A stretch of DNA of 64,000 bases from Rhodospirillales bacterium 70-18. GTDB lineage: Bacteria > Pseudomonadota > Alphaproteobacteria > Acetobacterales > Acetobacteraceae. A model generated the notes under the pieces. That model saw only the letters and a program-made list of their open reading frames with translations, was not told the DNA's origin and made no database searches. Position numbers and translations under genes: made by a program. Positions 8,615 through 17,775 of this stretch are shown here, piece by piece. Position 1 is the first letter of the stretch. The number at the start of each line of letters is the position of its first letter. Location of the stretch: NCBI GenBank assembly GCA_001899585.1, contig MKWE01000053.1, positions 95,847-159,846 of the forward strand, read 5' to 3'.

Positions 8615-10281
8615 TTCAGCGAGGAGAGGCGCCGCAGCAGGCGTGAGCCTTCGTCGGGTTCCGGCTCGGCGGCGCAGGGGGTGCCGTCGTGCTTCAGCAC
8701 GCGCAGCCCGTCGAAGGCGGCGATCTCGTGGTAATGGGTCCAGGCGAGGGCGAATTCGGGGTTGGAGGCGACCAGCACGCCGACCCAGTTTTCGCCCTTT
8801 CGCGTGTCCACCACCGCCAGATCGGGGCAATTCGCCACGAAATCGCGCGCCACCCAGGTGCGGATCGGCCATTCCTTCGGCGCCGTGCCGTCCTGGCGGG
8901 CGCGCCACAACTCGCCCTTCAGCGCCCACATCGAGTCGAAGCGCGACGCCCAGGTGACGCCGGTGTCGTTGACCACGGGGAAGCCCAGCGCGATCCATTC
9001 CGAGAAGGCGATGTAGGTGCGGGCGTGTTCCTTGCGGATCAGCCGCTCCAGCTTCACCTCGGTTGACAGGCTGGGCCGCATGGCGCTGTCGACCCAGCAG
9101 CGCACCCGCTCCACGCCGGCGAGCGCGAACAGCAGCAGGGCGAAGCCGGCGAGCGGCGCGCGCCAGGCGATGCGGCGGGTGTCGGGGTTCGCCCAGGCCC
9201 CCATCCAGGCCCCCGCCGCCGGCCCGCGGCGGGCGAGGCCGGGCAGCATCACGGCGCTCCAGAGCAGCAGCGCCAGGATGGTGGCGGCGGAGGCGGGCAG
9301 GCGGTGGTAGAACCAGTCCTTGCCCTCGGACATGAAGACCAGCGTGCTGCCGACGGCGAAGGCGGTGAGCGCCAGCAGCAGATGGCGCAGGAAGGGGGAG
9401 CGGCGGCCGATCATCGCCGCACTGCCCCAGCACAGCAGCAGCGCCACGCCCTGCCCGACCAGCACGCGGTAGCCCTGGCTCAGGATGCGCCATTGCGAGG
9501 TGTCGGTGCCGCCATACAGCGCCAGGGCGAGCGGGACCGCCTTGGTGATGAAGGCGGGGGTGAACACCAGGATGGCCACGCCGTACACCAGCATCGCGAC
9601 CCCCGCCGAGACCGAGGCCCATCGGACCATGCGGTGCCCGCGCAGGGCGGCCATCACCTCCATCAGCAGGAAGGCGATGGCGTAGTTGGGCTTCAGCGCG
9701 CAGGCCAGCCCGGCCACCACGCCGGCGGCGATGGCGTGGTGGCGGGGCTCGCGCTCGCCGTCCAGCCCGCGCACCAGCAGCACCAGGTAGGGCAGCACGG
9801 CGGCGGCCAGCAGGTGCTCGCGCTGGCCGAACTCCACGCCGGGCAAAACCAGCAGCAGCGTGCCGAGCACGCCGAACACCGGGGCGCGGCGGGCGAACAG
9901 GGCGGCGCGGCCGTGCAGCAGGCAGGCCGTCCACCACGACGACCCCAGGATGATCGCCGCGAAGAACGGGTTGGCGACGGTCTTGGGCGCCAGGCCCAGC
10001 AGCATCGCCAGCTTCGCCGGGATGGCGTAGAGCCAGATGATCAGCGGCGGATTGACCTCGACGAGGTCGATATACAGGCGCTGGCCGCCCAGCCATTTGC
10101 GCGCGACATAGAGCAGCCAGGCCACGTCGTCCTTCTGCGGCGAGCGGGTGGCGACCACCATCACCACCGCCAGGGTCACGGCCAGCATCGCCAGCGCGGC
10201 GATGCTGGCGGCACGCCCGCCGGCCTGCGCGCGCGGCCAGGAACCGGCCGTGGCCGGGTGGCGGGAGTCGGACAGGCTCAT
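8611..10281 (-). CDS. Integral membrane glycosyltransferase-like protein
   Basis: The 556-residue protein has an N-terminal membrane anchor (residues about 25-45), then 'KDDVAWLLYVARKWLGGQRLYIDLVEVNPPL' (an acidic first-loop pattern typical of GT-C/ArnT-like enzymes), then about ten hydrophobic helices and a soluble C-terminal region from about residue 420. GT-C enzymes move sugars or other groups from polyprenyl-phosphate donors to periplasmic acceptors. Donor and acceptor cannot be read. It lies 16 bases downstream of the DUF1345 gene on the same strand. I chose the ATG at 10281 (MSLSDSRHP). Confidence 0.75.
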   Translation of the reverse strand: MSLSDSRHPATAGSWPRAQAGGRAASIAALAMLAVTLAVVMVVATRSPQKDDVAWLLYVARKWLGGQRLYIDLVEVNPPLIIWLYAIPAKLAMLLGLAPKTVANPFFAAIILGSSWWTACLLHGRAALFARRAPVFGVLGTLLLVLPGVEFGQREHLLAAAVLPYLVLLVRGLDGEREPRHHAIAAGVVAGLACALKPNYAIAFLLMEVMAALRGHRMVRWASVSAGVAMLVYGVAILVFTPAFITKAVPLALALYGGTDTSQWRILSQGYRVLVGQGVALLLCWGSAAMIGRRSPFLRHLLLALTAFAVGSTLVFMSEGKDWFYHRLPASAATILALLLWSAVMLPGLARRGPAAGAWMGAWANPDTRRIAWRAPLAGFALLLFALAGVERVRCWVDSAMRPSLSTEVKLERLIRKEHARTYIAFSEWIALGFPVVNDTGVTWASRFDSMWALKGELWRARQDGTAPKEWPIRTWVARDFVANCPDLAVVDTRKGENWVGVLVASNPEFALAWTHYHEIAAFDGLRVLKHDGTPCAAEPEPDEGSRLLRRLSSLN

Positions 10282-10297
10282 GATGCGCGCGCGGTCC

Positions 10298-10954
10298 CTA
10301 CAGAAAGCTCGCGCCGATATTGACCGACAGCGCCACGATCACGGTGTTGAACAGGAAGGCCAGCAGCCCGTGCACGACGGCCAGGCGGCGCAGCTTGCGC
10401 GAGGTGATCTGCACGTCCGAGACCTGGAAGGTCATGCCCAGCACCAGGGCGAAGTAGAAAAAATCCCAATAGTCGGGCGGCTCGTCGCCGGGGAAGATCA
10501 GGCCCGCATCCACCGTCTCGCCGGGCCCGGAGGCGGTGTAGTATTCGTGGGCGTAGCGCAGCGCGAAGGCGGTGTGGGTCATCAGCCAGGAGACCAGCAG
10601 CGTCGCCACCAGCAGGGCCACGCGCAGCGCCTGCGCGCCGGGCTGGTCGTGCTTGATCGCCGAGTATTCCTCGATGATCGCGGTGAAGCTGGCGGCGACG
10701 GCGCCCACCGTCAGCCAGAAGATGGTCCATTCCCCCTCCTGCTGGCGGGCCGCGTCGGCCGCCATGCGGCTGCGCCGCTCCCGGCTGAAGGCCACCGCCG
10801 ACAAGCCGAGGAACACGACGCAGCCCAGATCCCAGGATAGGATCGCGCCGGTCAGTGGCGAGACTGTGGCGGGCAGCAGCGGCAGTGCCGCGATGCCGGC
10901 GGCGGTGCCGAGCGCCAGATGCGGCCGGGCGCGCACCACGCGCCACAACCGCAC
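10298..10954 (-). CDS. DUF1345 membrane protein
   Basis: This 218-residue protein has about five membrane helices and the DUF1345 features 'LSWDLGCVVFLGLS', 'WLMTHTAFALRYAHEYY' and 'YWDFFYFALVLGMTFQVSDVQITS'. Function is unknown. No ATG sits near the family start, so I chose the GTG at 10954 (VRLWRVV). The next upstream in-frame starts fall inside the peptidase gene, so the start is uncertain. The peptidase stop lies 32 bases before this start. Confidence 0.8.
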   Translation of the reverse strand: MRLWRVVRARPHLALGTAAGIAALPLLPATVSPLTGAILSWDLGCVVFLGLSAVAFSRERRSRMAADAARQQEGEWTIFWLTVGAVAASFTAIIEEYSAIKHDQPGAQALRVALLVATLLVSWLMTHTAFALRYAHEYYTASGPGETVDAGLIFPGDEPPDYWDFFYFALVLGMTFQVSDVQITSRKLRRLAVVHGLLAFLFNTVIVALSVNIGASFL

Positions 10955-10986
10955 GGCCGGTACCTTGAGGGGGCGCGGCGTGACCG

Positions 10987-12114
10987 CTAATCCAGGGTCG
11001 CCAGCAGCCCGGCCATCAGCCGGCCGCGGCGCACCAGGCTGTCGACCAGGATATGTTCCTCCAGCGTATGGCCGCCGCCGCCCTGCACGCCCAGGCCATC
11101 CAGCGTGGCGATGCCCATGGCGCCGGTGAAATTGCCGTCCGAGCCGCCGCCGGAGCTTTGGTGCGGAATGTCGAAGCCCAGCCCCTTGGCGATCGCCTGG
11201 GCGTGGCTCCACAGCGCCATGCCCTTGGCGTCCGGCTCCCAGACCGGGCGGGTGACGCCGCGGGTGACCTTGAACTGCACGTCGTTGCTGGTGGGCGACA
11301 GGGCCAGCATGGCGGCCACGCCGCGGTCCAGGTCCTCCTGCCGCTTGGCCATCGACAGCGCCTCGCCGGTGCAGGTGGTGGTGACGCAGTTGACCCATTG
11401 GCCGCCGTGGATGACGCCGACGCTGAAGGTGCAGTCCTCAGTGGTCATGTCCTCGATGCGCACGATCTGGCGGGCGAACTCGCGGATGGCGCTGCGCCCG
11501 TCGGCCAGCCGGGCGCCGGCGTGGCTGGGCCGGCCGGTGGCCTCCAGGTTGAAGCGGGCGATGGCGTAGCGGCCGGTGACCACGCCGCCGTCGGGGCGGC
11601 CGGGTTCGGGGATCAGCACGTATTTGTGGCGCGCGGCCTCCGCCTCGATCACGTCGCGGGTGGAGGGGCTGCCGACCTCCTCGTCGGAGGTGAACAGCAC
11701 GGTGACGGGCAGCCTGGTGGCGATGCCGGCGCGGGCGAGCTGACGGATCGCCTCCAGGCACAGATAGTTGCCGCCCTTCATGTCGTAGATGCCTGGCCCG
11801 TAGGCGCGCGCGCCCTCCCGCCGCCAGGGCAGGGGGGTGAGGGTGCCGAGCGGATGCACCGTGTCCAGATGCCCCATCACCAGGATGCCCGGCGCGGTGG
11901 AGGGGTGCGGGAAGCTGGCGCGCACGCAGTCGCCGAAGCCCATGCGGCCGGGGATCCGCTCGATGCGCGCGCCGGCCAGCAGCAGGTCGCGGCTGGCCAG
12001 GTCCATCATGCGGTTGACGGCGGCGGCGTCGAAGGTGGGGCTTTCGCACTCCACCCAGGGGCGCAGCCCCTCCAGCATGGCGTCGGCGTCGAACGGCAGG
12101 GCGGCGGGGTCCAT
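10987..12114 (-). CDS. M20 family metallopeptidase (CPG2-like)
   Basis: The 375-residue protein matches the M20A/carboxypeptidase G2 type. Metal ligands are visible in 'GHLDTVHP', 'YDMKGG', 'FTSDEEVGS', 'PEPGRPDGG' and the C-terminal 'GGGHTLEEHI'. These cytoplasmic or exported enzymes cleave acyl- or aminoacyl-amino-acid bonds. There is no clear signal peptide. The gene starts 11 bases after livF, so it likely belongs to the liv operon and hydrolyses a peptide or N-acyl amino acid that the transporter brings in. The start at 12114 (MDPAALP) is the first plausible ATG after livF. Confidence 0.87.
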   Translation of the reverse strand: MDPAALPFDADAMLEGLRPWVECESPTFDAAAVNRMMDLASRDLLLAGARIERIPGRMGFGDCVRASFPHPSTAPGILVMGHLDTVHPLGTLTPLPWRREGARAYGPGIYDMKGGNYLCLEAIRQLARAGIATRLPVTVLFTSDEEVGSPSTRDVIEAEAARHKYVLIPEPGRPDGGVVTGRYAIARFNLEATGRPSHAGARLADGRSAIREFARQIVRIEDMTTEDCTFSVGVIHGGQWVNCVTTTCTGEALSMAKRQEDLDRGVAAMLALSPTSNDVQFKVTRGVTRPVWEPDAKGMALWSHAQAIAKGLGFDIPHQSSGGGSDGNFTGAMGIATLDGLGVQGGGGHTLEEHILVDSLVRRGRLMAGLLATLD

Positions 12115-12125
12115 CGGCGGGTTCC

Positions 12126-12887
12126 TCACAGTCCGAGATAGGCGGCCTTCAGCCTGGGGTCGCCGGCCAGGGCGGCGGCCGGGCCGGCCAGCACCACGCG
12201 GCCATGCTCGATCACATAGGCGCGCGCCGCAATGGCCAGGGACTGCACCACGTTCTGCTCCACCAGCAGCACCGCCAGCCCGTCGGCGTGCAGGCTGGCG
12301 ATCAGCGCGAACAGCTCCTCGGTGAGCAGCGGCGACAGACCGAGCGAGGGTTCGTCCAGGATCAGCAGGCGCGGGCGGGCCATCAGGCCGCGGCCGATCG
12401 CCAGCATCTGCTGCTCGCCGCCGCTGAGCGAGCCGGCGTGCTGGGCGAGGCGCTCGCGCAGGCGGGGGAACAGCTCCAGCACCTGCTCGAAGCTGCGGGC
12501 GCGTTCGGCCCGGCCGCGCAGATACGCGCCCAGGCGGAGGTTGTCGCGCACCGACAGGGTGGGGAAGATGCGCCGGCCCTCGGGCACATGGATCAGCCCG
12601 GCGGCGACGATGTCGTGCGTGCCGGCGCCGGTGATGTCCGCGCCCGCGAAGCCGATGCTGCCGGCGCGTGGGCGGATCAGGCCCGACAGGGCGCGGTTCA
12701 GCGTGGTCTTGCCGACGCCGTTGGCGCCCAGCACGGCGACGATCTCGCCAGCGCCGACATCGATGTCGATGCCGTGCAGCACCTCGAATGGGCCGTAGCC
12801 GGCGTGCAGGCCGCATACCTGGAGCAGGGGGGCCTGGAGCAGGGGTGCCGGGAGCAGGGGCTCCGGAGGCAGGGGCGGGTCAGCCAT
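12126..12887 (-). CDS. livF: Branched-chain-type ABC transporter ATPase LivF
   Basis: This 253-residue ABC ATPase is of the LivF kind. It has a Walker A 'LGANGVGKTT', signature 'SLSGGEQQMLAIGR' and Walker B 'LLILDEPSLGLSP', and ends with the typical 'YLGL'. The N-terminus carries a low-complexity Pro/Leu run (PPEPLLPAPLLQAPLL), longer than usual. It overlaps livG by 8 bases. Role: one of two cytoplasmic ATPases of a HAAT-family importer for amino acids or amides. Confidence 0.95.
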   Translation of the reverse strand: MADPPLPPEPLLPAPLLQAPLLQVCGLHAGYGPFEVLHGIDIDVGAGEIVAVLGANGVGKTTLNRALSGLIRPRAGSIGFAGADITGAGTHDIVAAGLIHVPEGRRIFPTLSVRDNLRLGAYLRGRAERARSFEQVLELFPRLRERLAQHAGSLSGGEQQMLAIGRGLMARPRLLILDEPSLGLSPLLTEELFALIASLHADGLAVLLVEQNVVQSLAIAARAYVIEHGRVVLAGPAAALAGDPRLKAAYLGL

Positions 12888-13614
12888 GCCGGGTCATCCG
12901 TTCGGCGGCGCCGCGGCCGAGATAGGCTTCGATCACCGCCCGGTCCTCGGCGATCTCGCGCGGGGTGCCGCGGGCGATCAGCGCGCCCTCGGCCAGCACG
13001 TAGACATCGCCGGCCAGCGCGGTGACCGCCTGCATGATGTGCTCGATCAGCAGGATGGTCACGCCGCGCTCGCGCACTTGGCGGATCAGGGCGACGATCT
13101 CGTTGACCTCCGAGGGGTTCAGCCCGGCCATCACCTCGTCGAGCAGCAGCAGCCCGGGGCGGGTGGCCAGCGCCCGGGCCACCTCCAGCCGCTTGCGCCC
13201 GGCCACCGTCAGCGCCGCCGCCGGGCGGTCGAGAAAGGCACCCAGGCCAAGCTCGGCGCCCAGGGCGCGGGCGCGCTCGGTCGCCTCGGCGGGGTCGGCG
13301 GTGCGCAGGAAGGCGCCGACGCGGATGTTCTCCATCACCGACAGGCCGGCGAAGGGCTGGGTGATCTGGAAGGTGCGCACCATGCCGGCGGCGGCGATCT
13401 GGTCGGCCCGCCGACCGGTGATGTCGCGGCCCCGGAACACCACGCGGCCGGAATCGGGGCGGATGAAGCCGGCGATCATGGCGAAGCTGGTGGTCTTGCC
13501 GGCGCCGTTGGGGCCGATCAGCGCGGTGATGCCGCCCTCGGCCACGTCGAGATCGACCGATTTCACCGCCTGCAGTCCGCCGAAGCGCTTGGAAAGCCCC
13601 CGAACCTCAAGCAC
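12880..13614 (-). CDS. livG: Branched-chain-type ABC transporter ATPase LivG
   Basis: The 244-residue LivG-type ATPase has Walker A 'IGPNGAGKTT', signature 'LTVAGRKRLEVARAL' (a LivG-type variant of LSGGQ) and 'LLLLDEVMAGLNPSEV'. It overlaps livM by 8 bases and livF by 8 bases, indicating tight translational coupling. Confidence 0.95.
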   Translation of the reverse strand: MLEVRGLSKRFGGLQAVKSVDLDVAEGGITALIGPNGAGKTTSFAMIAGFIRPDSGRVVFRGRDITGRRADQIAAAGMVRTFQITQPFAGLSVMENIRVGAFLRTADPAEATERARALGAELGLGAFLDRPAAALTVAGRKRLEVARALATRPGLLLLDEVMAGLNPSEVNEIVALIRQVRERGVTILLIEHIMQAVTALAGDVYVLAEGALIARGTPREIAEDRAVIEAYLGRGAAERMTRHG

Positions 13615-14539
13615 GGCGCAGGCGCTCCCGCAGCGAGACGATGCCGCCGGGCAGCAGGCCGATGATGGCCAGCAGCACCACGCCGTAGAGCATCGGCGCG
13701 AAGCCCGGGGTGGCGATCCAGGCGCGCGAGGTGTCGGCCACCAGATGCAGCGCGATCGCGCCCAGCACCGGGCCCCAGACGGTGCCGGCGCCGCCGATCA
13801 TCACCACCAGCAGCATCTCCACGCTGCGCTCCACCCCGAAGGCGATCTGCGGATCGACGAACAGGTAGGTCTGGCAATACACCACGCCGCCCAGCGCGGT
13901 AACCGCGCCGGACAGGGCCAGCGCGGCGGTCTTGGTGCGCACGATGTCCACGCCGAGGGCGCGCGCGGCATCCTCGTTCTCGCGGATGGCGGCCAGCCGG
14001 GCGCCGAAGCGCGAGCCGCGCAACCGGAAGGCCACCGCCATCGCCAGCGTCAGCAGCGCCAGCACCACGGCATAGGAGGCGCGGCGGTCGACGAACTGGA
14101 AATTGGCCAGGCCGAGCTTGAGCGGCAGGTTGATGCCCTGGCCGCCGCCGGTGAAATCCAGCGAGGTGGCCAGCACATGGAACACCTCGGCGAAGGCCAG
14201 CGTCACCAGCGCGAAATAGCTGCCGCGCAGCCCGGCGCGGAACGAGGCGAAGCCGATCACCGCGCCGGCCAGCCCGCCCAGCGCCGCCGCCGCCGGCAGC
14301 GCGAGCCAGGGCGAGATGCCCCAGCGCGTGGCGAAGAGCGCCGCGACATAGGCGCCCAGGCCGAAGAACGCGGTGTGGCCGAAGCTGGTCAGCCCGCCGA
14401 AGCCGCCGGAAAGGTTCCATGCCTGGCCGAGAAAGGCCGAAAAGGCGGTGAGCATGGCGATGTTGACGAGGTATTGCGAGGTGAGCGCGAACGGCGCCAG
14501 CGCCAGCACGGCGATGCCCATCCAGGCCATGCGGCTCAT
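13607..14539 (-). CDS. livM: Branched-chain-type ABC transporter permease LivM
   Basis: The 310-residue permease has about eight membrane helices. It contains 'LSGGFGGLTSFGHTAFFGLGAYVAA' near the N-terminus and the ATPase-contacting EAA-like 'RLAAIRENEDAARALGVD', both typical of LivM. The ATG at 14539 overlaps the livH stop (ATGA). Confidence 0.94.
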   Translation of the reverse strand: MSRMAWMGIAVLALAPFALTSQYLVNIAMLTAFSAFLGQAWNLSGGFGGLTSFGHTAFFGLGAYVAALFATRWGISPWLALPAAAALGGLAGAVIGFASFRAGLRGSYFALVTLAFAEVFHVLATSLDFTGGGQGINLPLKLGLANFQFVDRRASYAVVLALLTLAMAVAFRLRGSRFGARLAAIRENEDAARALGVDIVRTKTAALALSGAVTALGGVVYCQTYLFVDPQIAFGVERSVEMLLVVMIGGAGTVWGPVLGAIALHLVADTSRAWIATPGFAPMLYGVVLLAIIGLLPGGIVSLRERLRRA

Positions 14540-15405
14540 CGCGCCGCCCCGAACAGCCCGGTGGGGCGCAGCAGCAGCACCGCGATGAACACCACCGAGA
14601 TGCAGATCGGCCCCAGGCTTTCGCCCAGGAACAGCCCGCCCAGGCTCTCGGTGACGCCTATCAGCAGGCCGCCGAGCATGGCGCCGGGGAAGCTGCCCAT
14701 GCCGCCCAGCACCACGATGGTGAAGGCCACCAGCATGAACACGTTGCCCACGCTGGGCGCCACGTAGAAGCTGGGCAGCAGCAGGCAGGCGGCCGCACCC
14801 AGGCAGGCGACGCCGATGCCGTAGGCCAGCGCGAACATGCGCTGCGGCCGGATGCCCATCAGCCGCGCCCCCTCCGGCTCGCGCGCCACCGCGCGGATGG
14901 CCCGCCCGGTGTCGGTCAGCGCCATGAACGCCCACAGCACGCAGGCCAGCACGAGGGCGACCGCGAAGGAGATCAGCTTGGGCACCGACAGCAGCAGCGG
15001 CCCCACCTGCCACATGGCGAAGGTGAGCGGCGTTTCGAGCTGGCGGGTGTCGCCGGTGAACAGCACCAGGGCAAGATTGTCCAGCACCACCGCCAGCCCC
15101 AGCGTCGCCAGCAGCAGCGCCCGGTCTTCCCCGCGCGAGACCGGGCCGATGACGAAGCGGTACAGCCCCCAGCCGACGGCGAACATCAGCGCCGCGACCA
15201 GGGGCAGGCCGAGATAGGGGTCGATGCCCGCCCATGTCGCCATCAGGTAGGCGGCGAACATGGCGAGCATCAGCAGCGAGCCATGCGCGAAGTTGACGAT
15301 GTGCAGCACGCCGTAGATCAGCGTGAGGCCCAGTGCCACCAGCGCATACACGCCCCCGGTCAGCAGCCCGTTGACCAGGGCGGCCGCGATAATCTCGCCG
15401 CTCAA
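14536..15405 (-). CDS. livH: Branched-chain-type ABC transporter permease LivH
   Basis: The 289-residue permease has LivH hallmarks: 'GLLTGGVYALVALGLTLIYGVLHIVNFAHG' at the N-terminus and 'GRAIRAVAREPEGARLMGI' in the coupling loop. It forms the membrane channel with LivM. It begins 7 bases after the livK stop. Confidence 0.95.
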   Translation of the reverse strand: MSGEIIAAALVNGLLTGGVYALVALGLTLIYGVLHIVNFAHGSLLMLAMFAAYLMATWAGIDPYLGLPLVAALMFAVGWGLYRFVIGPVSRGEDRALLLATLGLAVVLDNLALVLFTGDTRQLETPLTFAMWQVGPLLLSVPKLISFAVALVLACVLWAFMALTDTGRAIRAVAREPEGARLMGIRPQRMFALAYGIGVACLGAAACLLLPSFYVAPSVGNVFMLVAFTIVVLGGMGSFPGAMLGGLLIGVTESLGGLFLGESLGPICISVVFIAVLLLRPTGLFGAAR

Positions 15406-15412
15406 GGTCCGC

Positions 15413-16639
15413 TCAGGCCTTGGGGCGCGGGAACACCGCCTTGGCGGAGGCGAACTCGGTCGGCCAGACCACCGCGATGTCGCCCTTCTGGATCTGCAGC
15501 GCCACCGCCTGCGCGCCCTGGTTCTGGCCGTCGATGAACTTGGTCGGCCCGTACGGCATGAAGTGGTCGGAGAAGGTGGAGGCGGCCAAGGCGGCGACGG
15601 TCTTGTCCTTGTCGGCGGTGCCGGCGTTCTGCCAGGCGTCGGCCAGCAGCTTCACCGCGAAATAGCCGAACGGCACCTCCCAGGTCAGCACGTGGCCGGC
15701 GCCTTCCACCCGCTTGCGGAAGGCCGCCGAGCGCGGGTCCTTCACGTTGTACCAGTGGTTGAAGTCCATCATGTTCTCGGCGACGTCCGGCGCTTCCTTG
15801 GCGAACTTCAGGTTGAAGCCGCCGCCGAGCACGGAATACATCGCCATCAGCGGCACGCGCTGCTGCACGATGGTGCGCGCGGCCAGCACGTATTCGTTCT
15901 CGTAGTTGGTCATCATCACCAGGTCGGGTTTCAGCGCCTTGATCTGCAGCACGATGTTGGTGAAGTCGCGGGTGGGGGTGGCGTGCGGGAAGGTGCCGAG
16001 CACCTTGATGCCGATCTTGGCCAGGCCGTCGGCCACCGCTTTGGCGGTGCTGGTGCCGAACACGCCGTTCTCATGCACCAGCACGGCTGTCTTGGCGGGC
16101 GAGCCGGCGGCCTTGTTGATGCCATCCAGCGCCGGCATGGCGCCGCCGATGGTCATCGACAGGTTTGGGAAGAAGCGGAACACGTTCTTCAGCCCGCGCG
16201 TGGTGATCGAGTCCACGATGCCGGAGTCGATCGAGAAGGGGAGGTTGTATTTCGCCGCCGCGGTGGTGGCGGCCAGGCCCAGGTTGCTGGCGAAGGCGCC
16301 GGTGAAGCCGGCCGCGCCCGCCTCGGCCATCTGGTCGACCAGGCTGGTGGCGATCTCCACCTTGCCCTGCGCGTCGCCCAGCAGCGCCTCGATCTTGGCG
16401 CCGCCCATCGACTTGATGCCGCCGGCGGCGTTCACGTCGGCGATCGCCATCTGCCCGCCGAGGCGGCATTGCGCGCCCGAGAAGGCAAGCGCGCCGGTCA
16501 CCGGGTGGATGAGGCCGAGCTTGATGGCGGCGGGCTGGGCGCGCGCCACCATCGGCGCGGCCAGGGTGGCGGCGGTGGCGGCGCCCGTAGCCAGGGCAGC
16601 GCGGCGGGTCAGGCGAATGCCTGTCAGCGAGTTGGTCAT
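15413..16639 (-). CDS. livK: ABC transporter substrate-binding protein (LivK-like)
   Basis: The 408-residue type I periplasmic binding protein belongs to the Leu/Ile/Val-binding superfamily. The N-terminus has a twin-arginine-like signal ('RLTRRAALATGAATAATLAAPMVARAQ', split here by reading), so export may be Tat-dependent. The mature part begins 'AAIKLGLIHPVTGALAFSG'. The start at 16639 has a strong 'GGAGGGGG' Shine-Dalgarno; the ORF could extend 22 residues upstream. It is the first gene of the liv operon. An AT-rich stretch with TATTAT around 16665-16675 is a possible -10. The ligand is not predictable; M20 linkage suggests an amino-acid derivative. Confidence 0.92.
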   Translation of the reverse strand: MTNSLTGIRLTRRAALATGAATAATLAAPMVARAQPAAIKLGLIHPVTGALAFSGAQCRLGGQMAIADVNAAGGIKSMGGAKIEALLGDAQGKVEIATSLVDQMAEAGAAGFTGAFASNLGLAATTAAAKYNLPFSIDSGIVDSITTRGLKNVFRFFPNLSMTIGGAMPALDGINKAAGSPAKTAVLVHENGVFGTSTAKAVADGLAKIGIKVLGTFPHATPTRDFTNIVLQIKALKPDLVMMTNYENEYVLAARTIVQQRVPLMAMYSVLGGGFNLKFAKEAPDVAENMMDFNHWYNVKDPRSAAFRKRVEGAGHVLTWEVPFGYFAVKLLADAWQNAGTADKDKTVAALAASTFSDHFMPYGPTKFIDGQNQGAQAVALQIQKGDIAVVWPTEFASAKAVFPRPKA

Positions 16640-16762
16640 GGTGTCCCCCTCCAGACGTGTTGTACTGTCGATAATACATATTTGCGGCGCTTTGGCACGC
16701 GCCACATCACGCCGCGGAGGCAGGGATTTGTCGTCCAGTGTTGCGCAAGGGGCAGCGCCGGC

Positions 16763-17707
16763 TCAGGCGGCGCGGCCGTAGTACAGCGTGACGGTGTGGG
16801 TGGCCTCGGCGAAGAACAGCCAGCGCTCGGCGATCAGGCCCAGCAGCGCCAGCACGGCCGCCGCCACGGCGAGCAGCGCGCCGGCGCCACCGCCGATCGG
16901 CAGCGCCAGCAGCAACAGCAGGGCCGGCACCACGAAGCCGGCCACCAGGGCGATCCGGCGCAGCCTGGCGGCGTGCTTACGGCCGATGCGGAAGCCCATT
17001 TCCTTCAGCAGGTAGTTGTCCTGGGTGTTCGGCGATTCCAGCATCCGCACCTTGCCCAGCCCGCCCAGGCCGGTGGCGCTCTCAATGGTGCTGCCGGGCG
17101 CGGCGCCGTCGATGAAGCGCCAGTAGCGCAGCTTGGCGAACAGCCCGGACAGCGCCAGCAGGATGGCGAGCCCGCCCGGCGCCTCGCCCGGCCAGCCGAA
17201 CAGGGCGGCCAACGCGGTCAGGCAGACGGCGCCGCTGAAGGCCGCGAACAGCAGGTAGTTGCGCGTGACCAGCGGCGAATGCCATTGCCGGATCGGCTTG
17301 AGCGAGGCGTAGATCATGCCGGTGCAATACACGGTGGCCACCGCCATCACCGCGCTGGCGACGCCGAACGCCGCGGTGGTGCCGCCGGTGGCCCCCCCGG
17401 TGCTCCAGGCAAACGCGAACAGCAGGGCGGGGATGTAGGTGAGCACGGCGGCCACGCCCTCGCGCGACAGCCACGAGGTGCGCCACTGCGAGAACGCCCG
17501 CCACGCCCGCTCCGGGTGGCCCAGATGCACCGTGGAGGCCAGCAGCCCGGTGGTGACCAGCGCGAGCGCCAGCGCGATGCCGACCAACCCGAAGGCCACG
17601 CTGTCCGGTAGCAGCCCGGCCGGCGCCAGCAGGCCCAGCAGCGCGAGCAGCCCGTAGCCGGCGCCCGAGGCGGTGGTGAAAAAGATGACCGAGAAGGCGG
17701 GATTCAT
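16763..17707 (-). CDS. soeC: Membrane anchor subunit of a molybdopterin oxidoreductase (SoeC/DmsC-like)
   Basis: The 314-residue DmsC-family quinone-linked anchor has about eight membrane helices. It contains 'LLASTVHLGHPERAWRAFSQWRTSWLSREG', a family hallmark. It should exchange electrons between the quinone pool and the Fe-S subunit. A 68-base gap after soeB contains an imperfect A/T-rich inverted repeat (about 17726-17767) that could attenuate transcription or protect mRNA. Assignment to Soe rather than Dms rests on subunit A. Confidence 0.75.
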   Translation of the reverse strand: MNPAFSVIFFTTASGAGYGLLALLGLLAPAGLLPDSVAFGLVGIALALALVTTGLLASTVHLGHPERAWRAFSQWRTSWLSREGVAAVLTYIPALLFAFAWSTGGATGGTTAAFGVASAVMAVATVYCTGMIYASLKPIRQWHSPLVTRNYLLFAAFSGAVCLTALAALFGWPGEAPGGLAILLALSGLFAKLRYWRFIDGAAPGSTIESATGLGGLGKVRMLESPNTQDNYLLKEMGFRIGRKHAARLRRIALVAGFVVPALLLLLALPIGGGAGALLAVAAAVLALLGLIAERWLFFAEATHTVTLYYGRAA

Positions 17708-17775
17708 CGTGGGAAGCCTTCAATCTAGGGAGAAAAGGGCTCGTTTTCCGGAAAAAAGGAGCGTCTTTTCCTGTT

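Noticed and set aside
7154..10096. 980-residue open frame on the minus strand
   Set aside because: It is mostly Arg/Pro/Ala-rich translation of other frames over the ATP-grasp-like and glycosyltransferase genes. It lacks family motifs and arises from high third-position GC.
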